Origin: Bacillota bacterium
GTDB taxonomy: Bacteria > Bacillota > UBA4882 > UBA10575
Assembly (NCBI GenBank): GCA_012521315.1
Contig: JAAYMP010000211.1
Coordinates: 1-29,485 of the forward strand
DNA length: 29,485 nt
Reading direction: 5' to 3'
Shown here piece after piece: positions 5,942 through 14,042 of this stretch. A model generated the notes under the pieces. That model worked only from the letters and a program-made list of their open reading frames with translations. It had not been told where the DNA came from and searched no databases. How positions within the stretch are numbered: position 1 is the stretch's first letter; every line of letters begins with the position of its first letter. The position numbers and the translations under genes are program-made.

Positions 5942-7459
5942 TTATTCCACTTTGAACTGGTTCAGCATGGTCCTAAGGCGCTCGGCTTCATGCTTTAAGA
6001 ATTGGCAAGAGGAAGCCAGCTCCTCGACCATGGCGGCGTTATCCTGGGTGACCAGGTTTAGTTGGTCGATGGACTGCTGGATTTGCTCAGTCGCACTGGT
6101 CTGTTCTCTGATGGCATCGGCGACCGCGTTGATTGCCGCCGAGGTCTGCAGGGTGTTGTCGACGATCTGTTTAAGGATAGCGCCGGATTTCTTCACCATT
6201 AGGTTGCCGTTTTCCACCCGGCTCACACTTTCCGTGATGAGCGCCTCAATTTCCCGGGCGGCATCACCGGCCCGCTTGGCCAGGCTGCGCACTTCAGCGG
6301 CGACAACGGCAAAACCGCGGCCGTGTTCACCGGCGCGGGCCGCCTCAACCGCGGCGTTGAGGGCGAGCAGGTTGGTTTGGAAGGAGATGTCGTTCACCAT
6401 ATGGATAATGGCGGCGATCTGGCTGCTGCTGGTGGAGATCTGTTCCATGGCCGCCATGGTGTTGGCGATTGCTTCCTCGCCCTCTTTTACCGCATTGAGG
6501 GTGGTCTGGGAAAAATGGTTTGCCTGTTGGGCGTTGGTGGATACTTCATGGATCGAGGCGCTGATCTCCTGCATGGTGGCGGACAACTCTTCCAACGCGG
6601 CGGCTTCTTCTTGGGTACGTTGGGAGAGGTCTTCGTTGCCGGTGGCGATCTGAAGGGAACTTTCGCTGACTTTTTCCGCGATGGATTGGACCAGCAGGGA
6701 AGACTTCCGCTGTTTGTTCAGCAATTGGTTAAAACCGGACGCCAGCTGGCTGATTTCATCGTTGGCCGAGACCGGCAGTTTAGCGGTGAGATCGCCGGTG
6801 GCCGCTTTTTGGAAGGCGTCGAGCAGAAGCGGGATGGGCTTCAAAGCCAAGCCGGTAAGGATAAAAGTCCCCCCGATCCCGATCAAAATACCGGCGAAAA
6901 TAATCAAGCCCAACGCAAGATTAATCCGGCCGCTCAGGTTTTGGGCTTGTTTCTTTTCCACCCCGACAAACCACATCCCGATTATTTTCCCGCTGGCATC
7001 GCGGAGCGGGGTATACCGGGTAAGGAAGGGCCGGCCGGCCACATCGGCTTCGCCGGTGAAGTCACGGCCGTTGGCAAGGACGGTCTGGACGACCTCCGGG
7101 GCGGCTTTTGTCCCAATCGCCCGGGTCCCGGTGGTCAGGGTTACATTGGTGACAATCCGGGTGTCATCCAGGAAGATGGTGGCCAGGGCACCGGTCTGGT
7201 CACGGATGAGATCAACAACCTGGTAATTGCCGTTGATTAATTGCACGCCCTTATAGAGACGGTTACCCTCCCGGCGCCAGGGCCCGGGGTAGAATTCATC
7301 CAATAACTGGTAACCCAAGTTGAGGATCGAAGAAAGCTCATGGGTCAGACTGGAATTGACCAGTTTCGTGACATGGTAATCGACGACCAGGAAAAAGCTG
7401 AGCCCGATCAGGCATAAAAGAGCAATCACCCCGATGGAAATCTTATTTTTCAGTTTCAT
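5942..7459 (-). CDS. methyl-accepting chemotaxis protein (Cache-HAMP-MCP signal)
   Basis: A 505-residue transmembrane chemoreceptor. TM1 is about 8-27. A periplasmic or extracytoplasmic sensor of single-Cache type spans about 35-175 (YKGVQLINGNYQVVDLIRDQTGALATIFLDD, then FLTRYTPLRDASGKIIGMWFVG). TM2 is about 183-205, HAMP 205-256, and the long coiled-coil signalling domain carries the highly conserved tip ISFQTNLLALNAAVEAARAG-EHGRGFAVVAAEVR, which contacts CheA and CheW. It lacks the C-terminal pentapeptide tether for CheR and ends LNQFKVE. ATG 7459 follows AGGAAG. No other che gene is in the window, so it acts on a chemotaxis array encoded elsewhere. The ligand is unknown. It is divergent from the DMT transporter gene. 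Confidence 0.95.
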   Translation of the reverse strand: MKLKNKISIGVIALLCLIGLSFFLVVDYHVTKLVNSSLTHELSSILNLGYQLLDEFYPGPWRREGNRLYKGVQLINGNYQVVDLIRDQTGALATIFLDDTRIVTNVTLTTGTRAIGTKAAPEVVQTVLANGRDFTGEADVAGRPFLTRYTPLRDASGKIIGMWFVGVEKKQAQNLSGRINLALGLIIFAGILIGIGGTFILTGLALKPIPLLLDAFQKAATGDLTAKLPVSANDEISQLASGFNQLLNKQRKSSLLVQSIAEKVSESSLQIATGNEDLSQRTQEEAAALEELSATMQEISASIHEVSTNAQQANHFSQTTLNAVKEGEEAIANTMAAMEQISTSSSQIAAIIHMVNDISFQTNLLALNAAVEAARAGEHGRGFAVVAAEVRSLAKRAGDAAREIEALITESVSRVENGNLMVKKSGAILKQIVDNTLQTSAAINAVADAIREQTSATEQIQQSIDQLNLVTQDNAAMVEELASSCQFLKHEAERLRTMLNQFKVE

Positions 7460-7750
7460 CCTGTTCTTCCTACCCCTTCAAGATATTTCATAACCTGCGG
7501 TATTTGTAATAAAAGTAAATCTGTACTATATATTTCGGTTGCCCGGCCAAAAAGTTTAATCCCCAACTTAACCTTTAATTGCGAGCTAAAAGCAAGGAAG
7601 GGCGGTGGGAAAACGGTTGAAAAGAGAGGTGCGGGCGGCCAAGAATGGTGGTATATTATTAAAGGAAAAGCACGCGGTTTGGAGCGGAAGGGAAGCCCGT
7701 TTTGTTCCAGGAAATGAACTAGGGTTTGGAGGTAAGGAGGAGAAAAAATC

Positions 7751-8194
7751 GTGTTCGGACTGTACTTGCTGTTAGCTTTTTTGGGGGGAGTGGCGGTCAT
7801 GTTCCAGGTGGGCGTCAATTCCCAACTGCGCAACTGGGTTGGGCATTCGGTTTTTGCTGCTTTTATCTCTTTTTCCATCGGGGCGTTGGTCCTTTTCTTC
7901 TATATTTTAATTCAACGGGTGCCGTGGCCGGACTGGTCCAAAACATGGCAAGCCCCCTGGTGGGTGTGGTTGGGGGGAGCGCTGGGCGCCTTTTATGTGT
8001 GGACGACGATCGTGGTTGCGCCAAAGATTGGCACGGCCGCCCTGATGAGTCTGGTGGTAACGGGGCAGATGCTCATCTCCTTGACGCTGGACCACTTTGG
8101 GTTGCTGGGCTTGGCGCGCCACCCGGTGAACGTCTGGCGTTTGCTGGGGGTTTTGCTCTTGCTTTTGGGTGTAGCCTTAATTAGAGGTAAATAG
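7751..8194 (+). CDS. DMT-superfamily transporter, YdcZ/DUF606 type
   Basis: A 147-residue integral membrane protein with about five hydrophobic segments: FGLYLLLAFLGGVAVMFQVGVNSQLR, VFAAFISFSIGALVLFFYILI, PWWVWLGGALGAFYVWTTIVVAPKIG, AALMSLVVTGQMLISLTLDHFG and WRLLGVLLLLLGVALI. The N-terminal N-S-Q-L-R and the APKIGTA-x4-VTGQM block are hallmarks of the small YdcZ (DUF606) family, half the size of ordinary ten-helix DMT carriers, so it probably works as a dimer. The substrate is unknown. GTG 7751 follows AAGGAGG (7734-7740). The stretch 7460-7750 between it and the divergent chemoreceptor is AT-richer and should hold both promoters, but I see no convincing -35/-10 pair. Confidence 0.85.
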   Translation: MFGLYLLLAFLGGVAVMFQVGVNSQLRNWVGHSVFAAFISFSIGALVLFFYILIQRVPWPDWSKTWQAPWWVWLGGALGAFYVWTTIVVAPKIGTAALMSLVVTGQMLISLTLDHFGLLGLARHPVNVWRLLGVLLLLLGVALIRGK

Positions 8195-8335
8195 AGTTTT
8201 GTTCCCGAACAAAGGAAACGGTGTAACGTGGGACGATTAGTTTTCATGTAATCTTTCGCCTGTTGTTTCGTCCAACAGTTAGAGATAGAAGCCGGTTGAA
8301 CCGGGATTAAAAACGAAACGAACAGGAGATCGGCG

Positions 8336-8980
8336 ATGAGAGAGGAACGGAAACAGACATTAGGTGAGGAAATCACCAACGCGATCATCCACGGCGCCGG
8401 GGTGGGGCTGGCCGTGGCGGCCTTGGTAGTCTTGGTGGTGTTCGCCTGCCGGTACGGCAGCGTCTGGCATATGGTTGGTTTTACGGTCTATGGTGCTACT
8501 TTAATCCTGCTTTATCTGGCGTCCACCTTGTACCATAGTTTTCCCGCCGGAAAGACGAAAAAGGTTTTTAAGGTCTTCGACCACGCCGCAATTTTTTTAC
8601 TCATTGCCGGTACCTATACACCGATTACCCTAATTACCCTGCGGGGACCATTGGGTTGGACCATCTTCGGTATTGTCTGGGTAATTGCTCTTCTCGGCAT
8701 TATTGGAAAAGCCGTCTGGTTCAACAAGGTTAAGGTTTTTTCGACAATCCTTTATATCGCCATGGGCTGGCTGGTGGTTGTGGCTTTGAAACCGCTACTT
8801 ACCGCATTAAACCGGACCAGCATCAATTTTTTACTGACCGGTGGTCTCCTCTATACCCTGGGAACCATCTTTTATGCTTGGAAAAGCAGGAAGTACGCCC
8901 ATGCGATCTGGCACATCTTTGTCTTGGCGGGGAGCATCTGCCATTTCTTTACGATGCTATATCTGGTTTCGCCCTTTTGA
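8336..8980 (+). CDS. hemolysin III family (PAQR-like) membrane protein
   Basis: A 214-residue, seven-helix membrane protein. Diagnostic segments are GEEITNAIIHGAGVGLA near the N terminus, ASTLYHSF, FDHAAIFLLIAGTYTPI and the final YAHAIWHIFVLAGSICHFFTML; the conserved His/Asp residues in these (H in LYHS, D-H in FDHA, H-x3-H in HAIWH) are the presumed metal site shared with PAQR receptors. The hemolysin name is historical; the cellular role is uncertain, though links to membrane homeostasis are reported for the wider family. ATG 8336 follows AGGAG. The preceding 141 bases hold two dyads (8198-8213, 8292-8304) but no clear promoter. Confidence 0.88.
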   Translation: MREERKQTLGEEITNAIIHGAGVGLAVAALVVLVVFACRYGSVWHMVGFTVYGATLILLYLASTLYHSFPAGKTKKVFKVFDHAAIFLLIAGTYTPITLITLRGPLGWTIFGIVWVIALLGIIGKAVWFNKVKVFSTILYIAMGWLVVVALKPLLTALNRTSINFLLTGGLLYTLGTIFYAWKSRKYAHAIWHIFVLAGSICHFFTMLYLVSPF

Positions 8981-9054
8981 TTAGGGAGGATAAATGGTCT
9001 TGTCTGAATCTTGTTGGCCGGAAGCCATATTTCAATTAGCCGGGAGAAAATGAA

Positions 9055-9106
9055 GAATAAAAAGGGAGATGGGCTTGCTATTCGGGCAGCAAGTTCATCT
9101 CCCTTT
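9055..9106. terminator. shared terminator between hlyIII-like and coat-protein genes
   Basis: AAAGGGAGATG (9061-9071) pairs with CATCTCCCTTT (9096-9106), and an inner CTTGCT/AGCAAG extends the stem. The A-run at 9057-9060 makes it a good minus-strand terminator for the coat gene. On the plus strand the T-tail is weaker. Confidence 0.82.
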
Positions 9107-9137
9107 ACTTCATCCAGCTCAGGTCAGGTTACCGGTT

Positions 9138-9665
9138 TTACTGGGGATTATACATGCCCATGCTCTGCATATAATTGAAGATGGCTTCCCCGTGCTGTTG
9201 CTCTTCCTTCTGGATATGGTTCAGGATCTGGCGTACTTGGGGATCCCGGAATTCGAAGATGGCTGTATCATAGGCGCCGGAGACGTATTTCTCCGTCATC
9301 AGCATATCGGTGCAGAGGTTTTGGTCGGCTTGGTAGCCACCGGACTGGTTTTGCCCCAGGAAGTTATTGGACTGTTGGGCTGAGGTTTGGGGCGAGGATT
9401 GTTGCCGCAGGATTTGCGTGGGCGATTGGTTTTGTTGCGGGGCGCCGCTTTGTCCCTGGTTCAGGTTGGGGATCTGGCCGTTTAGCAGTTGGTTGATGGT
9501 GTTCAGGTGGTCTTGTTCGGTTTGGGCGTTCTGGGTAAAGAGCGTTTTCAGTTGGGGGTCGGACGCCATGTTGGCATAGTCATTGTACTTTTGGACACAG
9601 ATCTCCTCGTGGCTCTTTTGATCCTGCAGGAGCAGGCGTTCTTTGTTCGTCAGATTTAAATTCAT
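9138..9665 (-). CDS. spore coat protein, CotF-like
   Basis: A 175-residue protein. The C-terminal half (about 105-175: LCTDMLMTEKYVSGAYDTAIFEFRDPQVRQILNHIQKEEQQHGEAIFNYM) is a coat F domain, a ferritin-like helical pair. The N-terminal half (about 5-60) has a matching helical pattern (LLLQDQKSHEEICVQKYNDYANMASDPQLKTLF), and the two are joined by a Gln/Asn/Ser/Pro-rich linker (about 63-103). Such proteins assemble into the spore coat and imply a spore-former. I chose ATG 9665 because GGAGGTG lies just upstream; the frame stays open for another 72 codons, but that part reads as low-quality Arg/Ala/Leu sequence. No sporulation sigma-factor promoter was recognised. Confidence 0.88.
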   Translation of the reverse strand: MNLNLTNKERLLLQDQKSHEEICVQKYNDYANMASDPQLKTLFTQNAQTEQDHLNTINQLLNGQIPNLNQGQSGAPQQNQSPTQILRQQSSPQTSAQQSNNFLGQNQSGGYQADQNLCTDMLMTEKYVSGAYDTAIFEFRDPQVRQILNHIQKEEQQHGEAIFNYMQSMGMYNPQ

Positions 9666-9737
9666 CGTTAACACCTCCATCGCTAGTCTGGACAAAAAGC
9701 AAAAATCTATCCAGAAAAGATGCCGGCGGGACCGGCC

Positions 9738-9869
9738 GGCGGCAAACAGGCGGTGGGTGGCCAACAGGCGATGTAATGCGGAGGTCAATGGACGGCAAGC
9801 TGCGGTACGGAGGTGTAAGGCGGCGACCAACGGGCATGTCATGCGGCAGTACGCGGGACAGTACGCGGG
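9738..9869 (+). repeat. degenerate short repeats upstream of the coat gene
   Basis: An 18-base unit is repeated in tandem at 9738-9755 and 9756-9773 (15 of 18 bases shared). A longer version, 9756-9781, recurs imperfectly at 9822-9846. CAGTACGCGGG is repeated at 9847-9857 and 9859-9869. The patch is GC-rich and I call no gene in it. Confidence 0.6.
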
Positions 9870-9883
9870 CGGTGATGGCAATA

Positions 9884-9927
9884 AAGAGAGGGTGGGTTCT
9901 TTTCCCCACCCTCTCTTCTTTTTTTTC
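9884..9927. terminator. intrinsic terminator downstream of argH, also strong on the plus strand
   Basis: AAGAGAGGGTGGG (9884-9896) pairs perfectly with CCCACCCTCTCTT (9905-9917). The plus-strand side carries a nine-T run (9919-9927); the minus-strand tail TTTATTG is shorter. It should end argGH transcripts, but its best orientation is the plus strand, where no gene is recognised. Confidence 0.82.
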
Positions 9928-9972
9928 AGTTAAAAAAACTGGTCCAGATTAATCTTAAAGAACAGGTCCAGG

Positions 9973-11349
9973 TCAATAAACGGGCTGGAACAGTTTGACC
10001 GGAAAGCCGACGAGCGCGTTGATTTTGGCGTCGATCTTTTCTTCTTCCGCATGGACAAAAGCGCGTAAGACGTCCGCTGCGGCCTGGGCTTTATCCAAAC
10101 CCAGATTGCCGGTGGTGCCGGTGTAGGTCTTGGCCATAATGGTTGCTTCCGGGTCACGAGCTTCCAGGCGGTCCAGGTTCAAGCCTACTTCCCGGTAGGC
10201 GTCGCGGAAGGGGACGCCTTGCGCCACCAGTTCGAGCGCGGCGTCGGTGGCGTAAATCTCCGGGATGAACCCGGCGCGGAGTTTTTCCGGGTTCACTTGG
10301 ACCTTCCGGATGCACAGGTCCATAATCTGGACACAAGCCAGACCGGTATTGGCCCCGCGGAGGAAGGGCTCCTTTGTCTCCTGGAAGTCGCGGTTGTAAC
10401 CGGAGGGCAGGGCCTTAATGATACTCTTGATCTGGAAGGCGCAGGCCGATACCGTGGCGGATTTGGCCCGGACCAACTCCAGCCCGCAGGGGTTTTTCTT
10501 CTGCGGCATAATGCTGCTGCCGGAGCAGAGGTTGTCGGGCAAGGTAAAGTACTTGAATTCCGGCATGGAGAAGAGGATCAGATCCTGGGCCAGTTTGCTC
10601 AAGGTAAGGGCCACCTGGTCGACGGCATCCAGGATGATCGATTCCATCTTGCCCCGGCTGTTGTTGGCGTACAAGACGTTATTCTGAACTTTGGCAAAGC
10701 CGAGGAGGTCGGCGACCAGCTCCCGGTTGAGAGGCAGCGGCACGCCGTAGCTGGCGGCCGACCCCAGCGGCGATTGGTTGTTGATCCGGTAGGCGTTTTC
10801 AACCAGGAGGAGGTCGTCCAGGAGTTGCTCGGCGTAAGCCCCGGCCCAGAGCCCGACGGAGGAAGGCATGGCGATCTGCATGTGGGTCCGGCCCGGCATC
10901 GGGACTTTATGGTGCCGGGCGGCAAAGGCCAGCAGATTGTCGACCAGCGTCACGCCATGCTCCAACAAGGCCAGGAGAAAACCGCGGGCGTAAAGACGGG
11001 TGGCGACGATCACCTGGTCGTTGCGGGAACGGCCGGTGTGGATCTTTTTGCCGGCCGCGCCGACCTTGGCGGTCAGGGCGTTTTCGATCGCCGTATGCCC
11101 GTCCTCATCGCTACGGGCGATGGGAAAAGCTCCTTCGTCGTGGGCGCGGATGATCGCGACCAGTCCTTCTTTCAAGGCGGCCAGTTCTTCCCTGGTCAGG
11201 ATCCCGATGGTCTCCAGCATGGTGGCGTGGGCCAGGCTGGCCACGCAATCGGCCTTCAGGAGGTGCTGATCCAGTTCAAAGTCCCGGCCGACGGTAAACT
11301 GTTCAACGAAGGCGTCCAGTTCATAATCTTTTTGCCATAGTTTCGCCAT
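9973..11349 (-). CDS. argH: argininosuccinate lyase
   Basis: The last step of arginine synthesis: it splits argininosuccinate into arginine and fumarate in the cytoplasm, as a homotetramer. The 458-residue length is standard. The superfamily signature GSSIMPQKKNP is at 277-287 and includes the catalytic serine loop; HTGRSRNDQV is at 104-113 and GRTHMQIAMP at 153-162. ATG 11349 lies 2 bases after the argG stop, and its GAGGAG ribosome-binding site is formed by the last argG codons, so translation is coupled. A longer in-frame start would overlap argG and lacks support. Terminator at 9884-9927. Confidence 0.97.
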   Translation of the reverse strand: MAKLWQKDYELDAFVEQFTVGRDFELDQHLLKADCVASLAHATMLETIGILTREELAALKEGLVAIIRAHDEGAFPIARSDEDGHTAIENALTAKVGAAGKKIHTGRSRNDQVIVATRLYARGFLLALLEHGVTLVDNLLAFAARHHKVPMPGRTHMQIAMPSSVGLWAGAYAEQLLDDLLLVENAYRINNQSPLGSAASYGVPLPLNRELVADLLGFAKVQNNVLYANNSRGKMESIILDAVDQVALTLSKLAQDLILFSMPEFKYFTLPDNLCSGSSIMPQKKNPCGLELVRAKSATVSACAFQIKSIIKALPSGYNRDFQETKEPFLRGANTGLACVQIMDLCIRKVQVNPEKLRAGFIPEIYATDAALELVAQGVPFRDAYREVGLNLDRLEARDPEATIMAKTYTGTTGNLGLDKAQAAADVLRAFVHAEEEKIDAKINALVGFPVKLFQPVY

Positions 11350-11351
11350 TT

Positions 11352-12605
11352 TTACTCCTCGATTCCCAGTTTTTTGTTCCGCCGGGCCAGGATTTCGAAG
11401 GGCAGGCCCCGGATCTTGGCCGCATTGGCGCACCAGCGCTGGTCAAAACCGGAGGCTTTGATTGACCGGATCTCCGGTGAGAAGAGCGAACTGGGCGGGC
11501 TGTCCCGTTCGACAATAATGATGTTCCCTTTGTATAGTTTCACCTTGGTGGTGCCGTTCACCATCTTCTGGCTCTGGGCGATGAAAGCATCCAGGTCTTT
11601 TTTGAGCGGGTGGAACCAGGCCCCGTGGTAGACCAGATAAGCCCATTTGGCGTCGACGATCTTTTTGAACTGCCGTTCGTCCTTGGTTAAGCAGGCCCCT
11701 TCCAGGTCTTGTTTTACCTTCAGGATCACGTGGGCGGCCGGGGCTTCATAGATCTCCCGGCTCTTCAGATCCATGATCCCGTCTTCAAAAATATCGATTA
11801 AACCCACGCCGTTGCGGCCGGCGATGGTGTTCAACTTGGGAATCAATTCTCCCAGGCTCATCCGTTGTCCGTTTAAAGCCACCGGCACGCCTTCCTCAAA
11901 GGTGAGCGTGACGAACTCCGGTTGGTCGGGGGCTTTCTCCGGCGGGGTCAGCCACATCCAAATATGGTCGGGGATGGCTTGGTTCAGGTCCACCGCGCCG
12001 GAAGCAATCGACCGGCACCACATGGTTTTGTCGTCACCGCCGACGATGAATTCTTCGACGGGCACGCCCCAGTGTTGGCAGAGCATCAGTTCTTCCTGGC
12101 GGGTCAGGTCGAAATCGCGGACGGGGGCAAGGATCTCCAGATCCGGGGCGAACATCTTAAAGACGTTGTGCATCCGGTACTGGTCATTGCCCCGCCCGGT
12201 GGAGCCTTCAAGGATGCTGTCGCACCCCAACTCCTGCGCCTTTTTGGCCACAATCTTCCCGATCAGCTGGCGGGTCATCGAGGTGGAGACCGGATAACCG
12301 TTATAGTCGGAGTTGGCCTGGATCGCTTTTTTGAGCCAGACCTCGGTGAATTCTTCTTTGGCGTCGATCAGAATCGGGTTAATCTTGAGCTTTTTCGCCC
12401 GTTCGATCCCCATTTGCAACTCTTCGTCGCCCTGGCCCACATCGACATTGATGGCGATGATCTCTTCCGCCTTGTAGACCCGGCGGAGGAGTTCAATGCC
12501 CAAAGTGCTGTCGAGGCCGCCGGAATAGGCGATGGCGCACTTTTTCACCTTGGGGATGGGGGTTGCCGCAATCTTATCCAAAATTGCTTCAATCGGAAGA
12601 GCCAT
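11352..12605 (-). CDS. argG: argininosuccinate synthase
   Basis: Joins citrulline and aspartate with ATP hydrolysis to give argininosuccinate; it is the first gene of the argGH operon. It has 417 residues from ATG 12605, which follows AAGGAG. The N-type ATP pyrophosphatase loop AYSGGLDST is at 26-34, and INVDVGQGDEEL, EGSTGRGNDQYR and MWCRSIASGAVDLNQAIPDHIWMW follow. The sequence is of the less common ArgG branch rather than the widespread ~400-residue form, judged from these motifs. A canonical promoter at 12637-12665 puts the start site about 25 bases before the ATG, and possible ArgR boxes overlap and precede it. Confidence 0.95.
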   Translation of the reverse strand: MALPIEAILDKIAATPIPKVKKCAIAYSGGLDSTLGIELLRRVYKAEEIIAINVDVGQGDEELQMGIERAKKLKINPILIDAKEEFTEVWLKKAIQANSDYNGYPVSTSMTRQLIGKIVAKKAQELGCDSILEGSTGRGNDQYRMHNVFKMFAPDLEILAPVRDFDLTRQEELMLCQHWGVPVEEFIVGGDDKTMWCRSIASGAVDLNQAIPDHIWMWLTPPEKAPDQPEFVTLTFEEGVPVALNGQRMSLGELIPKLNTIAGRNGVGLIDIFEDGIMDLKSREIYEAPAAHVILKVKQDLEGACLTKDERQFKKIVDAKWAYLVYHGAWFHPLKKDLDAFIAQSQKMVNGTTKVKLYKGNIIIVERDSPPSSLFSPEIRSIKASGFDQRWCANAAKIRGLPFEILARRNKKLGIEE

Positions 12606-12615
12606 GCACGTCACT

Positions 12616-12635
12616 CCTTGATAAATATTTATGCA
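12616..12635 (-). promoter_or_regulatory. possible ArgR operator overlapping the argG start site
   Basis: The minus strand reads ATGCATAAATATTTATCAAG, containing the perfect palindrome ATAAATATTTAT (12621-12632). It resembles the AT-rich ARG box of AhrC/ArgR (ATGAATAAAAATTCAAG) with extra bases in the right half. Its position between the -10 and the ribosome-binding site fits repression. Confidence 0.4.
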
Positions 12636-12636
12636 T

Positions 12637-12665
12637 AATATACCACTAGCCAAAACACTTGTCAA
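12637..12665 (-). promoter_or_regulatory. sigma-A promoter of argGH
   Basis: On the minus strand TTGACA (12665-12660) and TATATT (12642-12637) are exactly 17 bp apart, giving a start near 12630. Confidence 0.88.
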
Positions 12666-12730
12666 GTAAAGAAATGATAACGAATAACGGCAATAAAACA
12701 ACATGCAACAGATATAAATATAACAATATG

Positions 12731-12749
12731 ATGTATATATATTTGCAAG
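12731..12749 (+). promoter_or_regulatory. second possible ArgR box upstream of argG
   Basis: ATGTATATATATTTGCAAG matches the same pattern as the site at 12616-12635. Its core TGTATATATATTTGCA equals its own reverse complement at 12 of 16 positions. It lies about 70 bp upstream of the -35, where a distal ARG box could support looping. Confidence 0.35.
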
Positions 12750-12770
12750 TCCGGGGCGGGCATGACGAAC

Positions 12771-12796
12771 AAAAACCGCCTGGGCGGCGGTTTTGG
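12771..12796 (-). terminator. terminator of the M23 peptidase gene
   Basis: AAAACCGCC (12772-12780) and GGCGGTTTT (12786-12794) flank the loop TGGGC. Read leftward the hairpin ends in TTTTTGTTCG, so it stops the peptidase transcript before the argG promoter. Confidence 0.82.
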
Positions 12797-12896
12797 TGTT
12801 TGTTGGACCTCTCCGGTTGTTCGGGCTGGATAAGATCCAGCGTTATTTGGAGTATTTAGGGTTATTTGGTGGTATTAGACGCGGCGCCTGAACGGC

Positions 12897-14042
12897 TTAG
12901 AGATAATTCAACGGATTCTGGGTCTTGCCGTTTTTGATGACTTCGAAATGAAGGTGCGGGCCGGTACTGTTTCCGGTGGAACCGACGGCACCGATCCGCT
13001 GCCCGACTTTAATCTTTTGGCCGGCGCGCACGTCAATACGGGAAAGATGGGCGTAGCGCGTTCTTAACCCGTTGCCGTGGTCGACCAGGATACAGAGGCC
13101 GTAACCCCCGTTCCACCCGGCTTCGATGACCCGGCCGTCGGTATAGGCGTAGACCGCGTTGCCGGGGTTGGCGGCGATATCAAGGCCCTCGTGGAAACGT
13201 TTTTGGCCGGTGATGGGGTGGATCCGCCAGCCGTAAGCGCTGGAGATTCTTTTTCCCTGGACGACGCCGTAGTTCACCCGGCCGCCCCGGGAAACGGTGG
13301 TTCGCGTCCCAATCCGGACGATGGCATTGACCGGTTCCTTTAAGGTGGTTTCCTTAATGGCCTCCAGGGTATCTTGATAACCATTCCGGAGGGTAATGTG
13401 GTAAACGACTTCCTTCTCGCCTTCAACCCCCGACCGGACAATCTGCTTTTCGTGGGAGAACATACTGTTGTTCTTTTGGTACTGGATGGTGAAGGGGACG
13501 GTTTCCACAACGGTGTTTTCCAGCTCAATCAGGACATCAAGGACAGGATTGAACGGGCTGATGACCAGTTTCTCCCCGGGATAGATGCGATGGGGGTCCA
13601 CATCCGGATTGAGGATTTCAAGATCGGCCACGGTGAGGTTATAAGCCCGGGCCAAGCTCCAGAAGTTGTCCCCCTTTTTGATGGTGATCTCAACCGCTTC
13701 GTTTTCAACGGCGTAGATTCTTTCCCGGGCATAGGCGAGGGAGTCCAGTTGATCCTTACGGACTTCCGTGGGGACCAGTTGGACGTCTTGGGCGAAGGAG
13801 ATCTTTTTTATGGCGGCGTGCGGATCGACGTTCGCCAGGAATTGCCTTTGGTATTCATCGATCATTTCTTCCAGTGCTTTGCGGTCGGCGACGGTGAACC
13901 AAACCTCCCCGTCAACAACAAATTCATAAGCCGGCTCTTTCTTTAAGTAGTCGGCCCAACTGATGAGGACAGGGAAGATGCCGAAAACAAAGATGACAAC
14001 AAGTAAGATCGCGATTATCCTTTTTAACATTTTTTTGCTCAC
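12897..14042 (-). CDS. LysM-G5-M23 peptidoglycan endopeptidase
   Basis: A 381-residue exported murein hydrolase. Residues 7-28 form a signal anchor. A LysM domain spans about 117-161 (ITIKKGDNFWSLARAYNLTVADLEILNP), a G5 domain about 167-247 (EKQIVRSGVEGEKEVVYHITLRNG), and an M23 domain 268-381. Zinc ligands H284 and D288 (HEGLDIA) and H365 (in HLHFEV), with catalytic H332, are all present, so it should be active on peptide crosslinks. The architecture is common in Bacillota for wall growth or sporulation. The GTG at 14042 has AAAAAGG very close; ATG 14030 is the alternative start. The 357-base gap upstream is described separately. Confidence 0.92.
   Translation of the reverse strand: MSKKMLKRIIAILLVVIFVFGIFPVLISWADYLKKEPAYEFVVDGEVWFTVADRKALEEMIDEYQRQFLANVDPHAAIKKISFAQDVQLVPTEVRKDQLDSLAYARERIYAVENEAVEITIKKGDNFWSLARAYNLTVADLEILNPDVDPHRIYPGEKLVISPFNPVLDVLIELENTVVETVPFTIQYQKNNSMFSHEKQIVRSGVEGEKEVVYHITLRNGYQDTLEAIKETTLKEPVNAIVRIGTRTTVSRGGRVNYGVVQGKRISSAYGWRIHPITGQKRFHEGLDIAANPGNAVYAYTDGRVIEAGWNGGYGLCILVDHGNGLRTRYAHLSRIDVRAGQKIKVGQRIGAVGSTGNSTGPHLHFEVIKNGKTQNPLNYL

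Noticed and set aside
5835..7240. Long open frames on the plus strand antisense to the chemoreceptor gene
   Set aside because: Their translations are repetitive Ser/Ala- or Gly-rich sequence with no family resemblance and no ribosome-binding site; the minus-strand chemoreceptor explains the region fully.
8198..8213. LexA/SOS-like box after the DMT transporter gene
   Set aside because: The half-sites are in the order GTTC-GAAC, the reverse of the GAAC-GTTC SOS box.
9666..9881. A 72-codon N-terminal extension of the coat protein frame
   Set aside because: GGAGGTG directly before ATG 9665 and the normal CotF-type start there; the extension reads as Arg/Leu/Ala-rich noise over a repeat patch.
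10219..11340. A 373-codon plus-strand frame antisense to argH
   Set aside because: It mirrors the argH codon pattern in a GC-rich gene and shows no recognisable domain; argH is certain.
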